From Streptomyces catenulae (GTDB lineage Bacteria; Actinomycetota; Actinomycetes; Streptomycetales; Streptomycetaceae): a stretch of DNA of 64,000 nucleotides. The DNA lies in NCBI RefSeq assembly GCF_000718015.1, contig NZ_JODY01000002.1:186001-250000 (forward strand). Reading direction: 5' to 3'. The notes beneath the pieces are model-generated. The model ran no database searches, was not told the origin of the DNA, and saw only the letters and a list, made by a program, of their open reading frames with translations. Positions 17,438 through 24,913 of this stretch are shown here, piece after piece. The position numbers were made by a program, and so were the translations under genes. Position 1 is the stretch's first letter, and each line of letters starts with the position of its first letter.

Positions 17438-19333
17438 ATGCCGACACCTACCGCCGATCAGAAATACCCCGGCGTCCATGTCGAAGAGCTTCCCAGCAGC
17501 ATCCGCAGCATCACCACCGTGACGACGTCCGTGACCGCTTTCGTCGGCCACACCCGGCGCGGGCCGCTCGACCAGCCGGTCCGGATCACCAGCTTCACCG
17601 ACTTCGAGCGCCGCTTCGGCGGCCTGACCTCCCGCAGCCCGGTCTCCCACGCGGTCCACCAGTTCTTCGGCAACGGCGGCGCCGTCGCGGTGATCGTCCG
17701 GGTCGCCCGGACCGGCAGCGGCGCGGAGGCACACGTCACCCTGGAGTCCACCGAGGGCCGCAGCCAGTGCCCGGTCCTGGAGGTGTACGCCAAGGAGCCC
17801 GGCGTCTGGGGCGACGGCCTGCGGGTCGCCGTCGACCACGACACCCCCGCCCACCGCCCGGCAGGCGGCGGCCCGCGCCACCCCTCCGATCCGGACGAGA
17901 CCTTCAACCTCCAGGTCTTCGACGCGCACGGCGCGGCCCGGGAGTCCTTCACCGGCCTGTCCATGGACCCCGGCAGCGGCCGGTTCGTGGAGACGGCCGT
18001 CAACTCCGCCTCGGCGCTCATCCGGGTGGCCGTGGTCGGCGAGGGGCGCCCGGACCCGTCCGGCACCGTCTCCAAGCCGTTCCACCACCCACTCCCCGAT
18101 CTCGACGTCGAGTTGACGGTGAAGATCGGTGAGGTGGAGCGGGAGTTCACCCTCTACGAAGCGGAGTGCGACGGCGAGCCGCCGTGCGATGTCACCGGGC
18201 TGGCACTGCTGCTGGAGCAGAAGCTGCGGTCGCTGCCGGACGCCCCCGGCAAGCACGCCTTCGCCGGTACCCGGGTGATCCCCTTCGGGCGCCGCCTCCA
18301 GGTCGTGGCCGGCTCCACCGACCCCTGCGACGTGGTCCGCTTCGTCGGCGAGTGCGCCAACGACCTCGGTCTGGAGGCGTCGGTCAATCCGCCGGTCTTC
18401 GCGCTGTGCGGCGGCGCGGACGGCGACCCGCCCGGCCCGCGCGACCTGATCGGCAGCGAGGCCCGCAAGAGCGGTCTCCAGGCGCTGCGCGATCTGCCCG
18501 ACGTCAATCTGCTCGCACTGCCGGAGCTGGCGTCGTACGAGTCCGTCGACGACATGCTCACGGTGGTCTCGGCGGCCCAGCGGCTGTGCCAGGAGCGGCG
18601 GATGTTCCTGCTGGTCGACGCGCCCGCCACATGGGGCGGTGTGGACGCCGCCCGGGCCGGGATCGGCGCGTTCGACGCGGTGCGCGGCGACCACGCCGCC
18701 CTGTACTTCCCGCACCTCCAGCTCATCGACCCGCTCACCGGGCGGCTGCGTTCCTTCCCGCCGTCCGGTGCGCTGGCCGGGGTGATCGCCCGTACCGACG
18801 GCGAGCGCGGGGTGTGGAAGGCTCCGGCGGGCACCGAGGCGCGGCTCGCCGGTGTGCACGGGCTGACCGTCAAGCTCACCGACCGCGAGAACGGTCTGCT
18901 CAACCCGCTCGGCATCAACTGCCTGCGGACCTTCCCGATGGTCGGCCCGCTGGTGTGGGGCGCCCGCACGCTGGCGGGCTCGGACGCCCTGGACAGCGAG
19001 TGGAAGTACGTCCCGGTGCGGCGGCTGGCCCTGCATGTCGAGGAGAGTCTGCTGCGCGGTCTGCAGTGGGTGGTCTTCGAGCCCAACAACGAGCAGTTGT
19101 GGCAGCAGATCCGGCTCAACGCCTCGGCGTATCTGCACTCCCTCTTCGAGAAGGGCGCCTTCAAGGGCGGCACCCCGCGGCAGGCGTACTTCGTCAAGTG
19201 CGACAAGGACACCACGACCGAGGCGGACATCGAGAACGGGACCGTGAACGTCGTGGTCGGCATCGCGCCCGTCAAACCGGCCGAGTTCGTGATCGTCAAG
19301 ATCCAGCAGATGGCCGGTCAGTTCGATCTGTAG
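17438..19333 (+). CDS. eCIS contractile sheath protein
   Basis: A 631-residue phage-tail-sheath family protein. The N-terminal YPGVHVEELPSSIRSI followed by TSVTAFVGHTRRGP is the classic start of contractile sheaths, as is the Rossmann-like VFARVARTG-type segment at about 100. The conserved C-terminal sheath core is present (GINCLRTFP, VWGARTLAGSD, KYVPVRRLALHVEESL, WVVFEPNN, then GTPRQAYFVKCD). It polymerises around the inner tube and contracts to drive the spike. Only one sheath gene exists here, unlike the three of Serratia Afp. ATG 17438 directly follows GGAGGGGGA. It is the first gene of the eCIS operon. Confidence 0.95.
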   Translation: MPTPTADQKYPGVHVEELPSSIRSITTVTTSVTAFVGHTRRGPLDQPVRITSFTDFERRFGGLTSRSPVSHAVHQFFGNGGAVAVIVRVARTGSGAEAHVTLESTEGRSQCPVLEVYAKEPGVWGDGLRVAVDHDTPAHRPAGGGPRHPSDPDETFNLQVFDAHGAARESFTGLSMDPGSGRFVETAVNSASALIRVAVVGEGRPDPSGTVSKPFHHPLPDLDVELTVKIGEVEREFTLYEAECDGEPPCDVTGLALLLEQKLRSLPDAPGKHAFAGTRVIPFGRRLQVVAGSTDPCDVVRFVGECANDLGLEASVNPPVFALCGGADGDPPGPRDLIGSEARKSGLQALRDLPDVNLLALPELASYESVDDMLTVVSAAQRLCQERRMFLLVDAPATWGGVDAARAGIGAFDAVRGDHAALYFPHLQLIDPLTGRLRSFPPSGALAGVIARTDGERGVWKAPAGTEARLAGVHGLTVKLTDRENGLLNPLGINCLRTFPMVGPLVWGARTLAGSDALDSEWKYVPVRRLALHVEESLLRGLQWVVFEPNNEQLWQQIRLNASAYLHSLFEKGAFKGGTPRQAYFVKCDKDTTTEADIENGTVNVVVGIAPVKPAEFVIVKIQQMAGQFDL

Positions 19334-19380
19334 GGCGTGGGGCGCCGGGTCCGGCCGACGGCCCCGGCGCCCGTACGCCC
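19333..19380 (+). promoter_or_regulatory. Long stem-loop between the sheath and tube genes
   Basis: Starting at the last base of the sheath stop codon, outer arms GGGCGT/ACGCCC (19333-19338, 19375-19380) and inner arms GGGCGCCGGG/CCCGGCGCCC (19340-19349, 19363-19372) nest into one 16-bp stem. It ends 40 bp before the tube start. It could be an attenuating terminator, a processing site or an mRNA stabiliser setting the sheath:tube:rest ratio. Confidence 0.6.
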
Positions 19381-19420
19381 CACGACGCCGATGTGCAGGA
19401 ATCCGACATGAAGGAATCCG

Positions 19421-19945
19421 ATGGCTGAGTTCAAGATCAACGCCCATCGCTTCGACCCGTACAAGAACTTCAAGTTCCTGGTGCTGTGGGACGGCCGTAC
19501 GGTCGCGGGGGTCAGCAAGATCAGCCCGCTCAAGCGCACCACCGAGGTCGTCAAGCACCGCAACGGCGGCGACCCCAGCTCTCCGCGGAAGTCCCCGGGC
19601 CGTTCGGAGTTCGAGGGCATCACCCTGGAGCGCGGGGTCACCCACGACCCGGAGTTCGACCGCTGGGCCAACAAGGTCTGGCAGGTCGGCGCGGGTCTGG
19701 GCTCGGAGGTGTCGCTCGCCGACTTCCGTAAGGACATCGTCATCCAGGTCCTCAACGAGGCAGGTCAGGTCGCCGTCTCGCACAAGATCTACCGGTCCTG
19801 GCCGAGCGAGTACCAGGTCCTGGGCGAGATGGACGCCAACGCCAACGCGGTGGCCATCCAGAGCCTGAAGCTGGAGTGCGAGGGCTGGGAGCGCGACTAC
19901 GAGGTCCCCGAACCGCAGGAGCCCTCCTTCACCCACCCGGCCTGA
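19421..19945 (+). CDS. eCIS inner tube protein
   Basis: A 174-residue Hcp/gp19-like phage tail tube protein. NAHRFDPYKNFKFLVLWDGRTVAGVSKISPLKRTTEV is the characteristic start, followed by SPGRSEFEGITLERGVTHD and a C-terminal beta-barrel. Hexameric rings of it stack into the rigid tube inside the sheath and can carry cargo. ATG 19421 follows AAGGA. The gene lies behind a large intercistronic stem-loop. There is a single tube gene, where Afp/PVC have two. Confidence 0.93.
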   Translation: MAEFKINAHRFDPYKNFKFLVLWDGRTVAGVSKISPLKRTTEVVKHRNGGDPSSPRKSPGRSEFEGITLERGVTHDPEFDRWANKVWQVGAGLGSEVSLADFRKDIVIQVLNEAGQVAVSHKIYRSWPSEYQVLGEMDANANAVAIQSLKLECEGWERDYEVPEPQEPSFTHPA

Positions 19946-19976
19946 GCGGACGCGACGAGTGGTGGCGAGGTGGCGG

Positions 19977-20735
19977 ATGGCGGTCACCGGGCCGGGGGAA
20001 CTGCTGGCCACCTGGGAGGCCGGGCTGGCCGAACAGGACGCCGGGCGGGCCCTGTTGCTGCACCGGGCGGCCCGTCCCGGCGAGTCGGCGCACACCCTGT
20101 CGTCGGCGCCGCTCGGGGAGCGGGCGGCCGATCTCTTCGCGCTGCGCCGGGCGCTGTTCGGCGAGCGGATGGAGGTCACGCTCGACTGCGCGGCGGACGG
20201 GTGCGGCGCGGCGCTGGAGTTCACGTTGGACGCCGGGGAGCTGGCGGCCGTCCGCCCGGCGCCGCCGGAGGACGGGCTGCGGGTGGCGGAGGACGGGTGG
20301 AGCGTGCGGTTCCGGCTGCCCGGCCCCGCCGATCTGGCCGCGGTGGCCGCCGCCCGTCCGCCGGACGCGCTGCACGCCGGGCGGCTGCTCGCGGCCCGCT
20401 GCGCCCTCACCGCCCACCGCGGCGGCCACCTGGCGACCGATGAAGACCTCGCCCAGCTGCCCGAACCGGTGCTCCGGCGCTTCGCCGAGGCCGCCGAAGC
20501 GGCCGACCCCGGAGCGGAGTTGACGCTCCGGGTCGCCTGCGCGGAGTGCGGTGCGCCCACCGCCGCGGAGCTGGACATCGCCGCGTACCTGTGGACCGAA
20601 CTGGACGCCTGGGCCCGGGACCTGCTCCTCGACGTCCATCTGCTCGCCTCGGCCTACGGCTGGAGCGAGCCCGAGATCCTGGCGCTCAGCCCGCTGCGGC
20701 GCCGCTACTACCTGGAGCTGTGCGCGGATGCCTGA
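19977..20735 (+). CDS. eCIS assembly/baseplate-associated protein (T4 gp26-like)
   Basis: A 252-residue protein rich in Ala, Leu and acidic residues. Four cysteines occur as two pairs (CAADGC at about residue 70 and CAECG at about 185), resembling a zinc-binding fold interrupted by a beta domain. The C-terminal WARDLLLDVHLLASAYGWSEPEILALSPLRRRYYLELC is the conserved signature of tail proteins annotated as T4 gp26/baseplate-like proteins in contractile systems. ATG 19977, preceded by GAGG, is preferred over GTG 19959. Probably an assembly factor; its exact position in the particle is unknown. Confidence 0.7.
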   Translation: MAVTGPGELLATWEAGLAEQDAGRALLLHRAARPGESAHTLSSAPLGERAADLFALRRALFGERMEVTLDCAADGCGAALEFTLDAGELAAVRPAPPEDGLRVAEDGWSVRFRLPGPADLAAVAAARPPDALHAGRLLAARCALTAHRGGHLATDEDLAQLPEPVLRRFAEAAEAADPGAELTLRVACAECGAPTAAELDIAAYLWTELDAWARDLLLDVHLLASAYGWSEPEILALSPLRRRYYLELCADA

Positions 20736-21543
20736 GCTGCCCGAACCGACGCCCGCCGGGTCCGGCGACTACCTCGGCCGACTGCTGGCCCGGTACGCCC
20801 CTGCGCCGCCCGCCGATCCCTTCGGCCCGCCCGGGGGCGCCGACGGGCCGGGGCGGCGGGCGCTCGTCCGGCCGCGGCTGCCCGGCCCGTTCGAGCGGGT
20901 GGAGGCGGTGCGCGGCCCGGCCGACGGCGAGGCGGCCGACGACGGGCTGTCGTCCCCGCGGGCGGCCGGGCGGCCCGTACCGGCCCCGTCCGCCGGGCAG
21001 CCGCCGCGTACCGCGCACCGGTCGGAGATCCACACCCGGGCCGAACGGGAGACGGTGATCCGCACCGAGGCGGCGCCGGAAGCCGACCGCGGGCCGGTCG
21101 CCCCGGGGCCGGTCCCCGCCCCTGCGCTCCGCCCCACGGCGACGGCCACACCCGCCGCCCGGGCCACCGCCACCGAGGGCGTACGGCCGCGGGGCCGGGC
21201 GGCGGCTGATCCGGCACGACCGGCGGCGGGCCGGGAGGCGGCGCCGTGGGACGGGTCCGGTCCGGCGCCGTCCGGCGCGCTGCGGCCACGGGCCGACGCC
21301 CCGGTCGCGCCCCGCCGCACCGCACCGCCCCGCACCGCCGCCGCGGGCGGCCGACGTGGGGCGCGCGGTCCCGCCGAGCGGGTGGTGCACGTAGAGATCG
21401 GTCGGCTGGAGGTCAGCGCGGCCGGTGCCGAACGGCCCGCGGCGGGTGGCCGCCCGGCGCGCCCGGAGCGGCGCGCGCCCGCGGTGAGCCTGGCCGACTA
21501 CCTGGCCGACCAGGAACGGACTTCAGGGGGACGGTCCCATTGA
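20728..21543 (+). CDS. Proline/alanine/arginine-rich disordered eCIS protein
   Basis: A 271-residue protein overlapping the previous gene by 8 nt and the next by 4. Residues about 30-230 are low-complexity Pro/Ala/Arg/Gly sequence predicted to be unstructured. Only a short N-terminal part (GDYLGRLLARYAP) and the C-terminal part (VVHVEIGRLEVSAAG then PAVSLADYLADQ) look constrained. Similar VxIGRxEV...LSLxDYL endings are found in proteins at this place in other actinobacterial eCIS loci, as I recall. Its role is unknown. The layout suggests a flexible linker between two binding sites. Confidence 0.65.
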   Translation: MPELPEPTPAGSGDYLGRLLARYAPAPPADPFGPPGGADGPGRRALVRPRLPGPFERVEAVRGPADGEAADDGLSSPRAAGRPVPAPSAGQPPRTAHRSEIHTRAERETVIRTEAAPEADRGPVAPGPVPAPALRPTATATPAARATATEGVRPRGRAAADPARPAAGREAAPWDGSGPAPSGALRPRADAPVAPRRTAPPRTAAAGGRRGARGPAERVVHVEIGRLEVSAAGAERPAAGGRPARPERRAPAVSLADYLADQERTSGGRSH

Positions 21544-22499
21544 GCAACGCACTCGCCCTCGCGACGGTCACCCAGGCCCTTGCGCTGCTGATCGAGCACA
21601 ATCTGCACCCCGAGATCGACATGGCCGTCTCGGTGGAGACCCGTAAACCGCCGTCCGACCCGCCGACCGACCCGACGATCACCGTCTTCCTCTACCAGGT
21701 CTCCCACAACCCCTCGATGCGCAACAGCGATCTGGTCACCCGCGCCTCCGACGGCACGCTGCTCAAGCGCCCGGCCGCCGCCGTCGACCTGAACTTCCTG
21801 ATCAGCGCGTACGGGGAGGAGCAGGAGCTGGTCGGGCAGCGGCTGATCGGGAGCGTGGTACGGACGCTGCACGAGATCCCGGTGCTGCCGCGGGAGTTGA
21901 TCGAGGAGGCGGCCGAGCGCCCCTATCTGGCCGGGAGCGATCTGGCCGGGTCACCGCAGCGGGTCCGCTTCACACCGACCCAGATGGACGTCGACGAGAC
22001 CTCCAAGCTCTGGGGGATGTTCAACAACACGCCCTACGCACTGTCGGTGAGCTACCAGGCGTCGCTGGTGCTGCTGGACGGCCACCGGAAACCGGCACCG
22101 GCCCGCCCGGTGCGGCGGCCGGAGGTGGCGGTGGCGCCGGAGGTACCGCCGGAGGAGCCGTTGGCGGACGCGCCGCCCGGACCGGCGGCGGCTGCGGGCG
22201 ACGGGCAGGGGCCCGCCGGTCCGGCGGCTTCCGGGCCGACCGGGGACGCCGCCGCGGACACCGCCCCGGGCCCCGCCGAGGGGACCGCGCGGAAGGCGGC
22301 CGGGAAGACCGCGAAGAAGGCGGCGGGCGGGCGGCCGTCACCGCGGAAGGCGACCGCGGCGCGGGAGAGCGCGGGCGGCGGACGGTCGGGGGGCCGGGCC
22401 CGTAAGGCGACCGGCGGCCGGGCGGGGGACGCGGACCGCGCCCCCGGCACCGGTCGGTCCGCCGACCCGCACCGTACCGACGACGGCGGGGAGGGCTGA
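21540..22499 (+). CDS. DUF4255 (Pvc16/Afp16-type) tail terminator/cap protein
   Basis: A 319-residue protein. Residues 1-180 form the DUF4255 domain (ALALATVTQALALLIEHNL, TVFLYQVSHNPSMRNSDL, AVDLNFLISAYG, LHEIPVLPRELIEEA, SKLWGMFNNTPYALSVSYQ). In Afp the Afp16 protein ends tail growth and caps the tube at the distal end. The remaining 140 residues are a disordered Ala/Lys/Arg/Gly tail not needed for the fold. The best start is TTG 21540, overlapping the upstream stop (TTGA) with GGGGG upstream; no ATG fits the domain start. Confidence 0.88.
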   Translation: MSNALALATVTQALALLIEHNLHPEIDMAVSVETRKPPSDPPTDPTITVFLYQVSHNPSMRNSDLVTRASDGTLLKRPAAAVDLNFLISAYGEEQELVGQRLIGSVVRTLHEIPVLPRELIEEAAERPYLAGSDLAGSPQRVRFTPTQMDVDETSKLWGMFNNTPYALSVSYQASLVLLDGHRKPAPARPVRRPEVAVAPEVPPEEPLADAPPGPAAAAGDGQGPAGPAASGPTGDAAADTAPGPAEGTARKAAGKTAKKAAGGRPSPRKATAARESAGGGRSGGRARKATGGRAGDADRAPGTGRSADPHRTDDGGEG

Positions 22500-22532
22500 G
22501 GCGCGGTGCGGGGGACGGGGGCGGAGGGCGAC

Positions 22533-24545
22533 ATGGCGGGCAGCGGCGGAACGGGCCCCGGGGCGGCGGACGACGAGGCGGAGGGCGCGGCGCTGGCCGC
22601 CGCCGTCCGCGCGGTCCTCGCCCGGCTGGACGCGCATGCCGCACGCACCCGCGGGAACGGCGACGGCGCGGGGCGGGCGGAGGGGCCCGCGGACGGGGAC
22701 GGTCCGCGCGGCGGCGCCGACCGCGCGCCCGCCGCGGCTTTCCCCTCCCCCCGGGCCCTGGACGACCTCACCGCCTGCTTCGGGCTCACCGCCTTCGAGC
22801 GGGAGGTCGTCCTGCTCGCCGCGGCAGCCGAGCTGGACCCGACCACCGGGGCCCGCTGCGCCGCCGCCTGCGGTGATCCGGAGCGCCCGCACCCCACCTT
22901 CTCGCTCGCCCTCGCGGCGCTCGACGCACCCCACTGGAGCGCGCTGACCCCGGTCGCCCCGCTGCGCCGCTGGCGGCTGGTCGAGCTGGCGGACGAGACC
23001 CGGCTGACCACCGGTCGGCTGCGCCTGGACGAACGCATCCTGCACTTCCTCGCCGGTGCCCCGTACCTGGACGCCCGGCTCCACGGCCAACTGCGCCGCA
23101 CCGCCCCGCCGCAGACCCTGCCGCCCGCGTACGAGAGGGCGGCGGGCCGGGTGGCGGCGGGGTGGACGGGCGGCGGGCCGGACGCCCCCTTGCGGGTCGA
23201 ACTGGTCGGCGGGGAGCTGCGCAGCCGTGCCGACATCGCGGCGGCCGCGGCGCGCCGCAGCGGGCTCGGCCTGTACACGATGGCCGCCGAGGACATCCCG
23301 ACCGACCCGGCCGAACGCGACCGGTTCTCCCGGCTCTGGCAGCGGGAGGCGATCCTGCTGCCCGCGGCGCTGCTGGTCGAGGTCGGCGAGTTGGACCGCG
23401 AGCAGCACGCCGCGGTGGACGCCTTCGTCGCGGGCGCCGCCGTCCCGCTGGTCGTCACCGGTCGGGACCCGCGGCGGACCGGCCATCCGCGCGGCGAACG
23501 CGTCACCGTCCCCCTGCTCTCCGACGAGGAGCAACTGGGCCTGTGGACGGCCGCGTTCGCCGATGTCCCCGAGATCACCGAACGCCATCTCACCTCCCTC
23601 GTCGCGCAGTTCCAGCTGCCGCCGCACGTCGTCCGTTCCGCCGCCGCCTCCGTGCGGCGCGATCTGCCGGGCGCCGACGGGCTCGACGCCGCCGGGCTCG
23701 CCTGGCGGGCCGGTCTGACCGAGGCCCGGATGGGGCTGGACGAGTTGGGGCGCCGCATCGAGCCGCGGGCCGGCTGGGACGATCTGGTCCTCGCCGACCG
23801 GCAGGTGCGCATCCTCCGGGAGATCGTCGCGCAGGTACGGCAGCGCGCCACCGTCTACCGGGACTGGGGTTTCGCGAAGGCGCTGCGCAACGGCCTCGGC
23901 GTCACCGCCCTCTTCGCCGGTGGCTCCGGAACCGGCAAGACGCTGGCCGCCGAGGTGATGGCCGAGGAACTGGGCCTGGACCTCTTCCTCGTCGACCTCT
24001 CCCAGGTCGTCAGCAAGTACATCGGCGAGACCGAGAAGAACCTCAGCCGGGTCTTCGACGCCGCCGAGCGCGGCGGGGCGCTGCTCCTCTTCGACGAGGC
24101 GGACGCGCTGTTCGGCAAACGCAGCGAGGTCAAGGACAGCCACGACCGCTACGCCAACCTGGAGGTCAGCTATCTGCTGATGCGGATGGAGGCGTACCGC
24201 GGGCTGGCCGTCCTCACCACCAACATGAAGAAGGCCCTGGACCCGGCCTTTCTGCGCCGGATCCGCTTCGTCGTCGACTTCCCCTTCCCCACCGAACGGG
24301 AGCGGACCGAGATCTGGCGCCGGGTGCTGCCCGCCCGGGCCCCGACCAAGGGCATCGATCCGGCCCTGCTGGCCCAGCTCACCGTCGCGGGCGGGTCGAT
24401 CCGCAACATCGCGCTCTCCGGTGCCTTCCTCGCCGCGGAGGAGGGCGACCGCCTCCAGATGCGGCACATGCTGGCCGCGGCGCGCACCGAGTACCTGAAG
24501 CTGGAACGCTCTCTGACACCGTCGGAGGTCCACGGATGGGTCTGA
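22533..24545 (+). CDS. eCIS AAA+ ATPase (Cis15/Afp15 type)
   Basis: A 670-residue protein with an N-terminal winged-helix-like and degenerate ATPase half and a C-terminal VCP-like AAA+ module. Walker A is GGSGTGKT at residues 463-470 and Walker B is LLLFDE at 517-522. Sensor and arginine-finger segments follow (VLTTNMKKALDPAFLRRIRF). In eCIS this cytosolic ATPase is needed for particle assembly or maturation and is not part of the finished particle. ATG 22533 follows GGAGGG; GTG 22506 is an alternative. The gene overlaps the next by 10 nt. Confidence 0.93.
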   Translation: MAGSGGTGPGAADDEAEGAALAAAVRAVLARLDAHAARTRGNGDGAGRAEGPADGDGPRGGADRAPAAAFPSPRALDDLTACFGLTAFEREVVLLAAAAELDPTTGARCAAACGDPERPHPTFSLALAALDAPHWSALTPVAPLRRWRLVELADETRLTTGRLRLDERILHFLAGAPYLDARLHGQLRRTAPPQTLPPAYERAAGRVAAGWTGGGPDAPLRVELVGGELRSRADIAAAAARRSGLGLYTMAAEDIPTDPAERDRFSRLWQREAILLPAALLVEVGELDREQHAAVDAFVAGAAVPLVVTGRDPRRTGHPRGERVTVPLLSDEEQLGLWTAAFADVPEITERHLTSLVAQFQLPPHVVRSAAASVRRDLPGADGLDAAGLAWRAGLTEARMGLDELGRRIEPRAGWDDLVLADRQVRILREIVAQVRQRATVYRDWGFAKALRNGLGVTALFAGGSGTGKTLAAEVMAEELGLDLFLVDLSQVVSKYIGETEKNLSRVFDAAERGGALLLFDEADALFGKRSEVKDSHDRYANLEVSYLLMRMEAYRGLAVLTTNMKKALDPAFLRRIRFVVDFPFPTERERTEIWRRVLPARAPTKGIDPALLAQLTVAGGSIRNIALSGAFLAAEEGDRLQMRHMLAAARTEYLKLERSLTPSEVHGWV

Positions 24546-24913
24546 CGCACGAGGTCGGCCACGGCACGGTACGGGCCACCGCCCCGCCGCCCGGCACCGC
24601 ACCGCCGCCGCCCTCCTCCCCCGCCTCCCCCATCGGCACCTTCCATATCGACATCGGGGAACTGGTCCTGGACGGTTTCGACGCCCGCGCCGTCGATCCG
24701 GACCGGGTGTCGGCCGCGTTCCGGGCCGAGTTGACCCGCCTCGTACGGGAGCGCGGCGTCCCGCTGGCCGCGCGCTCCGACGGCGCGGGCGTCGCTCTCG
24801 ACGGGGTGGCCGGTCTGCCGCCGCTGCCGCCCACCACCCACCCCGTACGGCTGGGTGAGGCGCTGGCCCGCGCGGTGCACGCGGGTCTGGCGGGGCGGGG
24901 TGAGGCGCGGTGA
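24536..24913 (+). CDS. Small conserved-context eCIS protein of unknown function
   Basis: A 125-residue protein between the AAA+ ATPase (10-nt overlap) and the giant DUF4157 protein (4-nt overlap, GTGA). ATG 24536 follows GGAGG. After a Pro/Ala-rich N-terminal 35 residues comes a compact segment, FHIDIGELVLDGFDARAVDPDRVSAAFRAELTRLVRERG, and a second helical end (RLGEALARAVHAGLAG). The tight coupling suggests stoichiometric production with the giant protein, for example as a chaperone or adaptor that loads it. I do not recognise a named domain. Confidence 0.6.
   Translation: MGLTHEVGHGTVRATAPPPGTAPPPPSSPASPIGTFHIDIGELVLDGFDARAVDPDRVSAAFRAELTRLVRERGVPLAARSDGAGVALDGVAGLPPLPPTTHPVRLGEALARAVHAGLAGRGEAR

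Noticed and set aside
17405..20578. A 1,057-codon minus-strand frame opposite the sheath and tube genes
   Set aside because: Sheath and tube motifs on the plus strand are unmistakable; the minus frame is low-complexity.
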